Positions 24,201 to 33,965 of a stretch of 64,000 nt of DNA are shown one piece after another (the stretch's first letter is position 1; the number at the start of each line of letters is the position of its first letter). The stretch comes from Pseudocercospora fijiensis CIRAD86 (taxonomy: Eukaryota; Ascomycota; Dothideomycetes; Mycosphaerellales; Mycosphaerellaceae), in assembly GCF_000340215.1 (NCBI RefSeq), contig NW_006921544.1, forward strand, positions 464,599 to 528,598, written 5' to 3'. The notes beneath the pieces are model-generated. The model was not told the origin of the DNA and did no database searches. It was given only the letters and a program-made list of their open reading frames with translations. Both the position numbers and the translations under genes were made by a program.

Positions 24201-24817
24201 CTACGTTTATGAATCTCATCTGTCTACGAACTCTGCTACTATATAGGTTAAATGCCGATTATATAGTCGCATTCCTTAAATGCAAGTACTCCTCTTCTCT
24301 AATCTATAACTAGGTTATACTTCCTTAACTAAGGTATACCTAGTATAATATTATAACTAGCTATATTAGTAACATCTAAAACAATTTCCTCGTAGTACTA
24401 TTAGATAGCTAGTAGCAACGGTATCGTCTCTCGTTCTATACTAGGTAGCGGTAACCTATCTACTACTATAAGTTTATACGCTCCTTCTCTTCTACTTCGG
24501 ATTGCGATCCCTCGGCTTTTAACGAATAATTCGGAGGCAAAGTTCCCGCTCGCTCCGGAATCTATTAATATACTCGTCGGGTGCCCGCTAACGATAACTT
24601 TTATACGGAAGACTGCTGTTAATGCTTAAGCGCTTTCGGTATTAAGGAACTCTCTTAGAACGCTCTAATCTAGAGAGTTAATCCGTTTCCCGACTAGTTA
24701 TTAGCCTAACGTTGTTCTAACTAGCTACGGATCCGTAGTCCTACCGTTCGTACTTCTTCGGTATATAACTTTTCTTCGAGGGTATCGTTGCGTATATCTC
24801 GTCCTTGCGCTACTATA
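21250..24817 (-). pseudogene. Chromovirus B pol: protease, RT, RNase H, integrase, chromodomain
   Basis: Minus-strand order from 24817: retropepsin with the DSG active site (ILIDSGASGNFASELF, about 24577-24540). RT follows with RLVVDFRRLNDITIKNRYPL and the catalytic box YIDDILVY (about 23472-23450). RNase H reads ETDALDRAIGAYL, then RKILPAEQDYDIYNKQLVA and the ALSRRSDYIEG linker. The integrase includes DFITKLLRS, ITDRDKLF and the GQTE stretch. A chromodomain ends the protein (KVEKILDQQG, KYLIKQKGYLHLENTQE, about 21420-21280), with RIP stops on conserved Trp codons. The gag C-terminus and protease are separated from upstream gag by the hAT insertion at 24826. Otherwise the frame is nearly continuous, with only RIP stops. 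Confidence 0.9.
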
Positions 24818-24825
24818 GCCTTTCG
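24818..24825. repeat. hAT target site duplication, left
   Basis: GCCTTTCG, matched exactly by 33958-33965. Eight base pairs is the hAT superfamily rule. Confidence 0.92.
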
Positions 24826-24845
24826 TAGACCCCGTAGTAGTTCGG
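24826..24845. repeat. hAT terminal inverted repeat, left
   Basis: TAGACCCCGTAGTAGTTCGG, exact complement of the right end. Just inside lie imperfect GGTTTAGTTTGG-type motifs (24845-24895), mirrored at the other end as AAACCAAACC, which may be transposase subterminal binding sites. Confidence 0.93.
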
Positions 24846-25008
24846 GTTAGTTTGGTTTAGTTTACTAAGCCGAAACTCTAGTTTGGTTTAGGTTGGTTTG
24901 CTAAGCAACTATATAAGTAGCTGGTTCGAACTATATAATTTATCGGTTTTTAAGAAGTGTAGGAATGTATACGTAGCTTTAAGCAAGCCCTTTATAAGAC
25001 TTAGTAGT

Positions 25009-25042
25009 ATAGCCGGCAGCGTAGCCGGTAGCGTAGCCGGCA
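25009..25042. repeat. GCCGGC minisatellite
   Basis: Three units of AGCCGGCAGCGT/AGCCGGTAGCGT. It corresponds to 1542-1572 of copy 1. Confidence 0.75.
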
Positions 25043-25269
25043 TTTTTAGTCCTTAGTACTTATAGAATTTTCGAATCCTACTTAGGCTACGTAGTTATAT
25101 AAAGGTACTTATATAACCTTAAATCTATAGACAATTAGCTAAGGGCACTAACTAATCAAAAGCATATACATATATATATAAGGCATTATAGTTCAGTTCG
25201 GAAACTGTACTCCTTAGGTATAAATTTAATCCTTTCGTTTACGGTTTAATTCCCTAACTACTTAGTAGA

Positions 25270-25794
25270 ATATCTTTATCTAGATCTAGGTAGAACTTAT
25301 CGATTTCCCTTAAAGCTCTCCTTAAGAAGTTCTAGCACTTTCCTACTAAACTATACTCTAACATTAAGCACTAGGATAGCTCCTCCTTCGATATCGGTAC
25401 TATATACGAAACAGCTATAAGGCAGCTCTATAGGGCGTTCTACTAGTTACTCGCTATACTGCGGCCGAATGCTAGTTCGTTCCTTAGAACTCTAGGTTAT
25501 TTAGTAGATATTAAGGGTAGGGCAGGCAGTAACTTCGTATTATATAAGGAAGTAGAGGCTGCTATAGAGGAGTCCTTTAACCTATAGAAGATAGTAAAAG
25601 ATATAGAGGTAGCTATAGGTCTAGGTACCTAGTTTAATTTCTAGTAGGTAGAGTATAAGGATATTTAGCGGGAGTATTAGGTAGAGTTGCGAAAGCAGGT
25701 ATATAATATAGTCTAGAGAACAGGGATAATGCCTATAACTATAAGTATTAGGTTCTTTAATCTTCTTCCTTTTTTCCTTATTTTCTTTTTATAA
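25270..25794 (+). pseudogene. hAT-borne ORF starting MSLSRSR, copy 2
   Basis: Same ORF as 853-1317 of copy 1. Here the initiating ATG has become ATA (25270) and the frame runs 174 codons to TAA at 25792. The segment RAGSNFVLYKEVEAAIEESF is shared with copy 1. The last 20 codons are Phe/Leu-rich and encoded by a T-rich tract, so the genuine end may be slightly earlier. Function unknown. It reads outward-to-inward from the element end opposite the transposase terminus. Confidence 0.45.
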
Positions 25795-26525
25795 AAATCT
25801 AAACTAATACAAATTAACTAGAATGTCTATCTTCTTTTAGTTCTTAGTAAGACCTAGTAGCGTAGCCGGCAGCGTAGCCGGTAGCGTAGTCGGCCTTTTT
25901 ACTCCTTAGCACTAACGGGTTTTTCGAAGACTTCTATTCTATACGGCTAATAAAGCATACTATACTATATATATATACTTAGAGAGTATTTAGAGTACGG
26001 TATATAGCGCCGTCTAATAGCGGCTTATTTCGTATATAGAAACGTTTATAGATAATACTAAGAATATCCTGCCTACTGGGATATCCATCCTACCTACTAC
26101 TATCTCGAATATAGACATTCTAGCCTTCAAGAATCTAATCGAGCATTTTAAAATCCTTCTATATAATCGTAATACGCTTCGCGTAGATAGCTATAAGGTT
26201 AACCGCTAAAATAGTATTAGTATAGCTCTAAAAGAGGTAGAAGAGAAATATATATTCGAAGATACGAACTAGGTAGGCTTCTATAGCCTCCTAAAAGGCG
26301 TCTAGTACGGACGCTTAAAAGCGATAGTCCGGCATCTAGTATTAGGCAATTTCGCGAACAAGTCGTCTAAAAGGAGCATAGGGTAGAAGGAGTCTACTAT
26401 ACTTCTAATAATTCCGAATCTTACGAAGGGCTCCGGCTAAAGAGGGATTAGCAAAAAGTAGTAAAGATACCGGCTACGCTACCGGCTACGCTGCCGGCTA
26501 CGCTGCCGACTACGCTACCGGCTAT
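25795..26525. other. Spacer between convergent hAT ORFs
   Basis: It contains two GCCGGC minisatellites (25858-25895 and 26467-26525). Copy 1 lacks the 446 bp corresponding to roughly 25730-26175. No convincing frame. Confidence 0.45.
26467..26525. repeat. GCCGGC minisatellite, longest array
   Basis: Five units of ACCGGCTACGCT/GCCGGCTACGCT. It lies at the 3' end of the convergent basic ORF. Confidence 0.8.
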
Positions 26526-26950
26526 AGAAGAAAAAACTTACTTCCTAGGCGCTATCGACGGCCGCTACGATTATTGCTACTAGTAGTAGAAGCGCTAGTC
26601 GTCATCTTCCGCGGAGCCTTATCCGTAACGGTCTTTCTACTACTAGCGGTAGCGGCAGTAGCCTTCTTACGTTAATGTACTATAGTCTTTCTAGTAGTAC
26701 CGATCTTATTGCGACCTATAGTAGTAGTAGGTCCTTTCTTACGAGACGTAGTAACTTAGTCGAGTAAACTCGCTATTACGAAAGTCGTCGAATTAATAAA
26801 AAAGTGCGTTACGAAGGTATATAAAGGCGCGCGCAGAGCGAGGACATTGCGGTAGCAGCAGATATAGAGCGTAGAGGTATAAGTATCGATACGAAGGTAA
26901 CGGAAGGTTAAATAAAGCGAGAGAGATAGTATTACGGTATCGCTAGGCAA
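26526..26950 (-). pseudogene. hAT-borne basic ORF, copy 2
   Basis: The frame 26756-26950 is open and continues, through one RIP stop, into VTTSRKKGPTTTIGRNK, TTRKTIVHQRKKATAATASS and TSASTTSSNNRSGRRQR, ending near 26526. The C-terminal half is Lys/Arg/Thr/Ser-rich and matches 323-560 of copy 1. The N-terminal half is hydrophobic and less certain, and its start would be a TTG. The basic tail could bind nucleic acid. No family recognised. Confidence 0.4.
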
Positions 26951-27865
26951 TAGAGTAAGCTTCGCGTAAGCCTACCTTACAGTAACGTTAGAGCAAACAA
27001 AGATAGTGGGTACGGCTAGGGTAGGTAGGTACGGCAACGTTGAAAATATAGCCGGCACCTATAGCCGGTATAATAGTATAGGCTATACTAAACAAAGTAG
27101 CTATTTTATAGGAAGAAGCTTACTTCCGTCTCTATATACCGCCTACGAGTGCCGGCTCTACCTCTGAATTTAACTCCGCCCTATCTCTAAGGCTAAGGTA
27201 CCGAGTAGAAACCTAGTATCTTATATTCACTCGATTGTTACGGAGCGCTTATAGGTAAGGTATTGAAAAGGTATATAAAAAAAGTACGAGAATAGTATCC
27301 TAAGATATAGGTCGTAAGTAAATAAGAGTAGGACGCCTAGTTATTTGTATAGTACGTTACTCTAAACGACTAAGAGCCTATATTATCTCGTGCTTCGCGC
27401 GTATACTTAACCTTACCTCGCCGCGGAGGTAGAGTGTTAAGATTGCCTATAAGGTACGACCGTCTATTATAGTCGTTAGTAGGACCTACATTTGCTATAC
27501 TTGTTAAGGTAGCTTATACTTCGCGGTTATACTTAACCTTACCTAGCCGCGGAGATAGAGTATTAAGATTGCCTATAAGGTACGACCGTCTATAAGGTAC
27601 GACCGTCTATTATAGTCGTTAGTAGGACCTACATTTGCTATACTTATCGAGGTAGCTTATTAGAAGGAAGCCGTAACCCTTTATACCTTACTTTTTAACG
27701 CTCCGCGAAACCCGGGTAAATATAAGGCGCTAGGTTTTTACTTCGTACCTTAGATTTAGGTACGGCGCGGAGATAGAATAAGTATAGCCGGCACCTATAG
27801 CTAGTAAAAAGATGCGAAAATAGGCCTCTACCTAGGTTAATCTAACGACTAAATACAAATTCTAA
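26951..27865. other. hAT spacer with tandem repeats
   Basis: No gene seen. It holds TAGCCGGCACCTATAGCCGG at 27054-27074, a 127-bp tandem duplication (27393-27660) and a further GCCGGC unit at 27785. Confidence 0.5.
27393..27660. repeat. Tandem duplication, ~127-bp unit
   Basis: Two units start at 27393 and 27519 (CTTCGCG...TATACTTAACC). The second has an extra internal repeat of ATAAGGTACGACCGTCT. The copies differ by few changes. Confidence 0.85.
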
Positions 27866-28498
27866 TTAATACGCTATAAACCGACGCCGAATTTTAGCTA
27901 GAAGCTATATATCTTTATATTAAAGAGTAACCCGCTTCGTATAGATAGTAAGGAGGTTTAAAAGCTTAAACTCGGTTACGAGAAATGCCTCCGTAGCTTC
28001 CTAAAGAGTACTAATCGCCTTAGCCGTAAATCGTATACTAGACTTAAAATCTAATATAATTTCTCGAACGAGTCGCTAGAAGGGAGTCTTAGGGATTAAA
28101 AGCTCGGTCCCTCTTTTTTCTTAGAATAGCCGGATCTCGCGAAGGGCAATAGTACCTAGTTTAAAGCGCCGCTTCTTTATCGTCGAGACCTGCCTTTTAC
28201 CCTTTTTTCTAATAGAAGAATAACTTTTCTTCGCGATAGCCTTCGTCCGCCTACTCTTTTTAGCTAGCTTAGCCTACTTGCTTTTCGGTACTGTTTTCCG
28301 AGGAACCCCCTTCCTTTATATATACTACGGATAGTCCTCTTCTTCCGATATCTCGTTCTCGCTATAGTCTTCCTATACTTAGCTTGCTTTACCCTTGCCC
28401 TTATCTAAGTTCTAAAGGTATTCTTATACGCGTTCGGGCGACGAAGGTATATCGGTAAGACCTAGAAAATTAATAAGCCTATAATCGTAAAGAATCAT
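27866..28498 (-). pseudogene. Divergent histone H3 / CENP-A-like gene carried by the hAT element
   Basis: The frame starts with an intact ATG at 28496-28498 and gives 210 codons. Residues 1-60 are acidic (SENEISEEED). Residues 61-112 are a basic tail with PRKTVPKSKQAKLAKK. Residues 112-210 are a histone H3 fold: KLGTIALREIRLF (alpha-N), ELLIPKTPFQRLVREIILDF (alpha-1), SSIRFTAKAISTLQEATEAF (alpha-2), then TKRVTLQYKDIQLLAKIRR (alpha-3). All twelve in-frame stops read as former Gln. Four fall on glutamines invariant in H3 (RYQ, PFQR, LQEA, DIQL), which excludes chance. The tail is much longer than the ~37 residues of canonical H3, and AFLV plus RVTL recall CENP-A. A role at chromatin or centromeres is inference. 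No introns seen. Confidence 0.9.
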
Positions 28499-28834
28499 TT
28501 ATACTTCTTACCTCCTAAATTAAATAGTCTTCTATTAAACCGTCTTAGTAGGTCCTCGTTAGATTCGTACTTAGGATAGTCGCTAAAGGAAGGGGAGGGG
28601 GCCGACTTAGTAAGGCCCGAAGAGCCGAATCCTTAAGATATATTTATCTTTAAGAATATAGGGAAAGGGAAGAAGGAGAGGAAGAGCGAGAAGAGAATTA
28701 GAAATAGTTAGTAGGTAAGCGGGGTAGGTTGCTATAGCAACTAGTCTGTTTAGGAATTCGAAACATATTCGGGATATATACCGGCTATATTACCTTCTAC
28801 GTAAGCGCTTCGCCTCCTTAAAGCTACTCTAAGC
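28499..28834. other. Spacer between H3-like gene and transposase
   Basis: No frame seen. It contains an A/G-rich run at 28655-28705 and a GCCGGC-like unit (ACCGGCTAT) at 28780. It would hold the promoter of the H3-like gene. Confidence 0.4.
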
Positions 28835-31160
28835 CTATATACGCTTCCGCTTCTCGACCCGGTATCGCCTTCTACCTCCGCCCTCCTCCTCTTCGTTATC
28901 GCTAATTAGGGTTTCGCTTAGACTAAATTTCGTATTCTCTTCGTACTCCTAGATTTCTTCGATCTTAAGGTTTTCTAATTCCTCGATTAAGTCCTTTAGT
29001 ATAATCTTAAGTATCCTACCTTAGCGACTCTAGTAGAGGAGATAGTATCGGAATACTATAATAGATTCGAAGGTAGTAGGCGAGTATATTCGATTAAAGC
29101 GGCCCTAGTAACGAGCGATACTAAAAGACCTCTTATAGCCTATACCTACGCTCGGTATAGCGAGGAGGTCCCGAGCGACCGACGCTATCGTTAGAAACTT
29201 AGGCTCTAACCGCTACTATATCGCGAGAATATCGTCTCCGAATTCGTCTAGAAGACCGGTAAGATCTAGAGATTATTAGCCCTCTTTCCGAGCCTATAGG
29301 TTTAGTACTTACTCGCGCGCCGATAGAGTTCGAACTCTTCTTCGTTTACTTTAGTAGTTGCTTCCTCTTCTACCTCTACTTCCTACCTACGAAATAGGTA
29401 TAATATCGGAGCCTTCTTAGGCTTCTTTTTCTTTATACGAGCTACATTTAGGCTAGTTTCTTTCCGACGCTTATAGAATATCTTTTCTAGAATATTCTAG
29501 TAATGCTTAGGCTATTTATCGTCCCTATTCTATTCCGGCCTCTACTAGTATATATCCTTTTCTACCGGGTTAAGTAAGTACGTAACCCTATAGATATCCC
29601 CGAACGACTAAAAGGTAGCACTGTAATATTTATATAACTTAGTATAGGAGGTGTCTATAGCTTTCGTTATAGCTACTTTCTAGGGAACGCTCTTCCTAGC
29701 TAGCTTAGCTACGGTTTCCTCGAGCTCGTTAAAGAGCTAGTTATAGTACGCGAAGATAAGGTAGATCGTCGGTCCTCGGGTTCTTCTAATCGTAGTAGTA
29801 ACCTTCGCGTAATGCTTGCTAATATCTACGAGATACTCTGCTTAGCGCTATTCGGCGGCGGTAAGCCCGAGCTACTTAATACCCTCGGAATTCTAATAGA
29901 TCTCGAGAGCGGTACGTAAAGTATATTCCCTCCTAACTATATAGAAAGTCGAATCGAACCGGGTCTTTACGTCTTAGGTAAAACAGAGTAGGCGCTAAGG
30001 AGGCCGCTTTTACTATCGCTTATTCTATACGATATTCTAGGTATCGGTTTTAGGGCGCTTAATAAGGTTCTTTTAAATAGCCTCGAATCGGTTATATCTC
30101 TATAAGCTCGAGTTCGTATATATTGCGAGACGACGAAGCTAGAGAAAAAGAGTTAGAACTATACTAGGCTACCGGCTATAGGTACCGGCTACGGACAAAA
30201 GTTATACCTTATATAAAACGAGAGCGAGGCTTTCTACCTTATCCCGTCTTATTACTATAACGAGTTTCTCGACTTTCGACTTTACTTTATCCTTATCTAG
30301 GATCTTCTATTAGTCGTTATTTAATAGTACAATTTTAAGCGTCTTAAAGAGGGCTCGGATCGCGATTTGGACTGTATAAGCGAGGTAGGGAAACTTCTAT
30401 AGGGATATAACTAGTAAGTACGTCGGCTCCGATTCCTCCGATTTAATAGGGCTAGGGCTATTACTAGGGTCCTCTTTATCTTTATTATCGTACGTATCCG
30501 GAATCGTAGCGAGCTTAATATTCGGAAGATTAAGCTAGATAATAGACGTTGTAATCTCCTCTATATACTCGACGCTATCGATACAATTAGCAATTTCAAA
30601 GATATATATAAGTAAATTGTATATATAACGCCTTATACAATGTTCGATTATTACTAGCGTTGTCTATAGTAATCGAGATTAGTTTCGTTGTTACGCTAAC
30701 TCTATCTATTGCCGTATAGATAAGCTTCGCTATATCCTTACTAGTATAGGAACCTAGAATTTTAGGGAATCCGATTATAAGTTCCTAGAGTTTCTAATCC
30801 GAATTAATAAAGTATAGTATAATCGAGAGGAAGGAGGCTCTTATAGTCCGGCTTAACTAGCTATCGATAGTAATAGCTACTCGGCGAGTATTATAGAGGA
30901 TCTCCCGAATATCGTCTAACGTAGCCTCTTTGTTTTTTTCGAATATAGTACGCGAGGTTGTCGCGCCGAGAAATAGGGGGGTAGTTTATAAGATATAGGT
31001 ATATCTTCTATATAGACTCCCTTTCGTAGAAGTCTTCCGGAAGGCCGTTTATAGCTAGCATTTCGTTTGCTAGTTACTTAAAGTCTTCGACGGAGAAATC
31101 GGTAGCCTTTAGTCCTTAAGCTTCCTTTAGCGTAGCCTATAATAATTAGCTAGATCTATA
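28835..31160 (-). pseudogene. hAT transposase
   Basis: Minus-strand order: a helical N-terminal part (LANEMLAINGLPEDFYERES), then the catalytic core start RRVAITIDSWLSRTIRASFL (stop at the Trp), IIGFPKILGSYTSKDIAKLI and ITIDNASNNRTLYKA. The central DVKTR[W]DSTFYIVRR block and helical insertion (YNQLFNELEETVAKLARK; YKYYSATFQSFGDIYRV) follow. Last is the C-terminal dimerisation domain SVARDLLAIPSVGIG, RSFSIARYQGRFNRIYSP, TFESIIVFRYYL. This matches the hAT plan. One 69-nt intron (30139-30207) is supported. At least two single-base frameshifts (near 30960 and 29335) accompany the RIP stops. No BED finger was identified, so the N-terminus may be incomplete. Confidence 0.92.
30139..30207 (-). other. 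Spliceosomal intron in the transposase, containing a GCCGGC unit
   Basis: Minus strand begins GTATAACTTTT and ends TTCTAACTCTTTTTCTCTAG, with a branch-point-like CTAAC and pyrimidine tract. Removing it joins ALVLYK to LRRLAIY in one frame. GCCGGC-type units lie inside it (30167-30195). Confidence 0.7.
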
Positions 31161-31224
31161 CGGTTAATTGTAGTAGCCGGTAGCTATAGCCGGCATTTTA
31201 GAAGACGTACCTCTTTCTAGAACG
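31161..31224. repeat. GCCGGC minisatellite upstream of the transposase
   Basis: GTAGCCGGTAGCTATAGCCGG at 31170-31190 separates the transposase from the next minus-strand ORF. Confidence 0.7.
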
Positions 31225-31870
31225 CTATATCTATATTAACCCTTATATCTCCTTAAGATTCCCGATACCGTTTAGAATAGAGATAGTTAGTAGGCGATGA
31301 ATTCCTATTCCCTAGTTTCGGGTATTTTAAGATTAAACCGTAGAAGTTATAGATAATAACTAGTTAACCTTTTAGTCGAGAACTCGTATAACGGTATAAT
31401 ACCCCCTCCGTAAAGAACTTCTAGAATATATCCGTTCGCTCCTTACTACCCTATCGTATCGAGTACTTCCGTAGTTTACACTCCTTTAAACGTAAGTATA
31501 TAGGGAACTAGATCTTATAGACCTATTAATTAAACTGCTCGGTATACTCGGGTTTCTAAAGATACGCCTAGCTAGCCTTTTCGAAGATATCCGGGTTAAT
31601 ACTCGATATTCTTATATCTCCGAATAACCTTCTACTTAGACTCCGTAAAGGTAAGGACTAGGTAGTAGTACCCTATAATAAATTCCTACTACTAGGATTC
31701 GGAGAGGATAAATCTAGCCCTAATCGTCGTCTAGTACTTAATAGGCTCGAAGGCGAGTATATACCCTCCTCTCGACGTTGTCGCAATCTCGCTCGTATAC
31801 TAGACTATTTCGACTATCGTCTCGTTATTACCCTTCCTAGTATAGCGCCTAGTATATATACAATGTCGGT
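31225..31870 (-). pseudogene. hAT-borne ORF remnant, unknown
   Basis: Minus-strand reading gives LAFEPIKYQTTIRARFILSE, TFTESKQKVIRRYKNIEY and, after a phase change, YTEQFNQQVYKIQFPIYLRL, SSRLKGQLVIIYNFYGLILK. Stops are of RIP type. The order of charged and aromatic residues is protein-like but no family was recognised. It may be an N-terminal exon block of the transposase or an independent cargo gene. Confidence 0.4.
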
Positions 31871-32094
31871 CGGTATGTTTTAAAAGTTTGTATAGTAAGG
31901 TAAGGAGTAGTAGATATATACTAGTAGCTATAGGGAAACACCCTTTCTTTTATAGTATCGTATCGTTAGGAAAAGCTAGGTAGTAGATAGCTAGCTACCT
32001 TCTTTTTATTTCCTAGCTACCCTAGATATCCTAATTACCTTAATTTTTTTCCTAGCTATCCTAGCTATCCTAACTATCTAAATTTTGCCTTCTA
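31871..32094. other. Low-complexity spacer
   Basis: Holds repeated TCCTAGCTACCCTAGATATCC-like units (32018-32085) and no frame. Confidence 0.5.
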
Positions 32095-33070
32095 TATAGC
32101 GGCTCTCTCCTACTAACGGAACCGAGCTACTATACCTAACGAATCTAAGCTCGTTTTTAGTCTTAATCTATCCTCTTTCGGTATAAGACACTCGATAAGC
32201 AAATACTCGGGCCGAGTCTAGCTACGAAACCTAATACTAACTAATAGCTCTATTAACTAATCCTAATCCTCGAACTCCTTCCGCTTCTTAGTAAAGACCT
32301 TAAAGAGCGCCCGAGCTTCGTCCGGTGCCTACGGAGTAGTCGAGATAAAGCCGTATTACTGAAATAGGTAATCCTTCGGAGGCTTATATAGAGATTTAGA
32401 GAATTCTAACGCTAACCTATCCTACTAGCAGCCTAGATTCCGGATACAAGCCCTCTCTACCTTAGTAAAGATTTTATATAGTAGTAGCACTCTACCCTCG
32501 AGAAACGCTTTCTATTTAAGTATTAGTATCTACGGCTACGAACGCCGGCTATATATACCGAGTATAGAATAATTACCTATACCCCTTCCTCGTTAAGTAA
32601 CACTTCCGCCGTCCCTAGATACCTAGCCCCGATTGCATTAATCGTAAGCTACTTTGCCTTTATAGACGTAAAGGCATCGCTCTAGTACTAATAAAGAAAT
32701 TTCTACTCTATATCGAGGATATAAAGACGACTAGTCTCGATTCCGATCCTTGCTAGCTTTTCGTAGTAGCTTTAACGATGATTTTCTAGATTAATAGGAC
32801 TTATACCTTAGCCCTTTACTAGTACCTCGTCTTTTTAACTATACTCGATCTACTCCTAGCGCGTATCGTCTATAGCGTTAGGCCCTAAGACTATACCTAT
32901 TACTAGATCGACGTATAGTATCTCCTCGCTTTTTTTAGTCCCTTTATTCGTAGTATTATACTCTTTCGCGGCATTCTAACCTCTAGTATTATTGTTCTCG
33001 GCTATCTTAATATCTCCGTTACTATCGGTCGTATCGATAGAGGTAGCGGCTATAGGTCTAAATGCTATTA
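32095..33070 (-). pseudogene. hAT-borne ORF remnant, unknown
   Basis: Minus strand from about 33070 reads NAAKEYNTTNKGTKKSEEIL, YYEKLARIGIETSRLYILDI and AIGARYLGTAEVLLNEEG. In a second phase it then reads SLYKPPKDYLFQQYGFIST, APDEARALFKVFTKKRKEFE and RPEYLLIECLIPKEDRLRL. It is soluble, charged and of moderate size (about 320 codons). The function is not recognised. It is separated from its neighbours by GCCGGC units at 33093-33130. Confidence 0.45.
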
Positions 33071-33092
33071 GTTAACGTCTAAAAGAAAAAAA

Positions 33093-33130
33093 ATGCCGGC
33101 TATAGCTACCGGCTATAGCTGCCGGCTACA
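33093..33130. repeat. GCCGGC minisatellite
   Basis: Three units GCCGGCTATAGCTACCGGCT and GCCGGCTACAGC between two minus-strand ORFs. Confidence 0.8.
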
Positions 33131-33136
33131 GCTAAC

Positions 33137-33480
33137 TTACGCTACTAGAACTTTACGCTCGAAAACTAGACGCAATTCCTTCCTCCTCTAAGCCTTCTCT
33201 TAGGTTGTCTTCTTATTCTAACCTTTACTTTTTTCTATAGGCGCTAGCTATCGATAGAATGCCTTATTCCGCGCCTTTCTTCTCTTATCCTTAGCTCTTT
33301 TATCCTTATCTATCTTCTCCTTTCTCTCGCGGTCTCGTACGGAATTCTTCTTCGTAGAGTACTTCTCTTTAGTCTTACGCTTTTTAGTTAGATGCTCTAG
33401 CAAAATAAACTCGCGGTCTTTAGTTCTATCTTCTATTTAGCGCGCGGCGCGCTTCTCTCTTGCTATTATAAGGAAAAGGG
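33137..33480 (-). pseudogene. hAT-borne Lys/Arg-rich ORF remnant
   Basis: The minus-strand frame reads DREFILLEHLTKKRKTKEKY, SVRDRERKEKIDKDKRAKDK, RRKARNKAFYRQLAPIEKSK and ends LVFERKVLVA with TAA at 33137-33139. The very high Lys/Arg/Glu content suggests a single charged helix or nucleic-acid-binding tail. No family recognised. Confidence 0.4.
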
Positions 33481-33613
33481 GCGGGGGCGTAGCGTATAGT
33501 AGTTATTATCGGTATAGGTATAGAGGAAGAAGTTGAAAGATATAAGAATATCGCGAAGCCCTAATTGTTGCCGCCTACGTAACGTTATATAGGTAAGCTT
33601 TCGCAACTACGGC

Positions 33614-33823
33614 AACTACGCCCTAGTAACGGCAATAGAGTGTAGTAAATATAACCTAGTAACTATTATAGCCGGCAATCGTAGCCGGTAGTCGAATAAG
33701 AGTGTCCTTATAGTAAAACTACGCCCTAGTAACGGTAAAAGAGCGTAGTAAATGTAATATAGTTACTAATATAGCCGGCAATCGTAGCCGGCAGTCGAAT
33801 AAGAGTATCCTTATAGTAAAACT
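33614..33823. repeat. Tandem duplication, 103-bp unit, with GCCGGC cores
   Basis: Two units start AACTACGCCCTAGTAACGG at 33614 and 33717. Each contains TATAGCCGGCAATCGTAGCC and ends AGT.TCCTTATAGTAA. It lies just inside the right terminus. Confidence 0.9.
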
Positions 33824-33937
33824 AATATAGTCTCTAGTTTAAACTAGGAATCTATATAGTTCGAAAAAACCAAACCGGAACTAGGGAGCTAGTTCGCCGC
33901 TAAGAAACCAAACTATATACGTTTAATAGTTCGGAAA

Positions 33938-33957
33938 CCGAACTACTACGGGGTCTA
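33938..33957. repeat. hAT terminal inverted repeat, right
   Basis: CCGAACTACTACGGGGTCTA, exact complement of 24826-24845. Confidence 0.93.
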
Positions 33958-33965
33958 GCCTTTCG
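33958..33965. repeat. hAT target site duplication, right
   Basis: GCCTTTCG, identical to 24818-24825. Confidence 0.92.

Larger units (their letters stand above)
24826..33957 (-). mobile_element. Complete 9,132-bp hAT transposon with cargo, inserted in chromovirus B gag
   Basis: The element is delimited by 20-bp perfect inverted termini TAGACCCCGTAGTAGTTCGG (24826-24845; complement at 33938-33957) and an exact 8-bp target duplication. Removing it rejoins the gag frame of chromovirus B. It encodes a hAT transposase (28835-31160, minus), a histone H3-like protein (27866-28498, minus), three further minus-strand ORF remnants (31225-33480), a plus-strand ORF (25270-25794) and a basic minus-strand ORF (26526-26950). 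GCCGGC minisatellites punctuate these. Most hAT elements are 2.5-5 kb with one gene, so this one is large and multigenic. All genes are RIP-damaged. Confidence 0.93.

Noticed and set aside
24826..24845. Tc1/mariner-type TA target duplication at the big DNA transposon
   Set aside because: TA also flanks one possible boundary, but extending the inverted repeat to TAGACCCC gives an exact 8-bp duplication and the transposase is clearly hAT.
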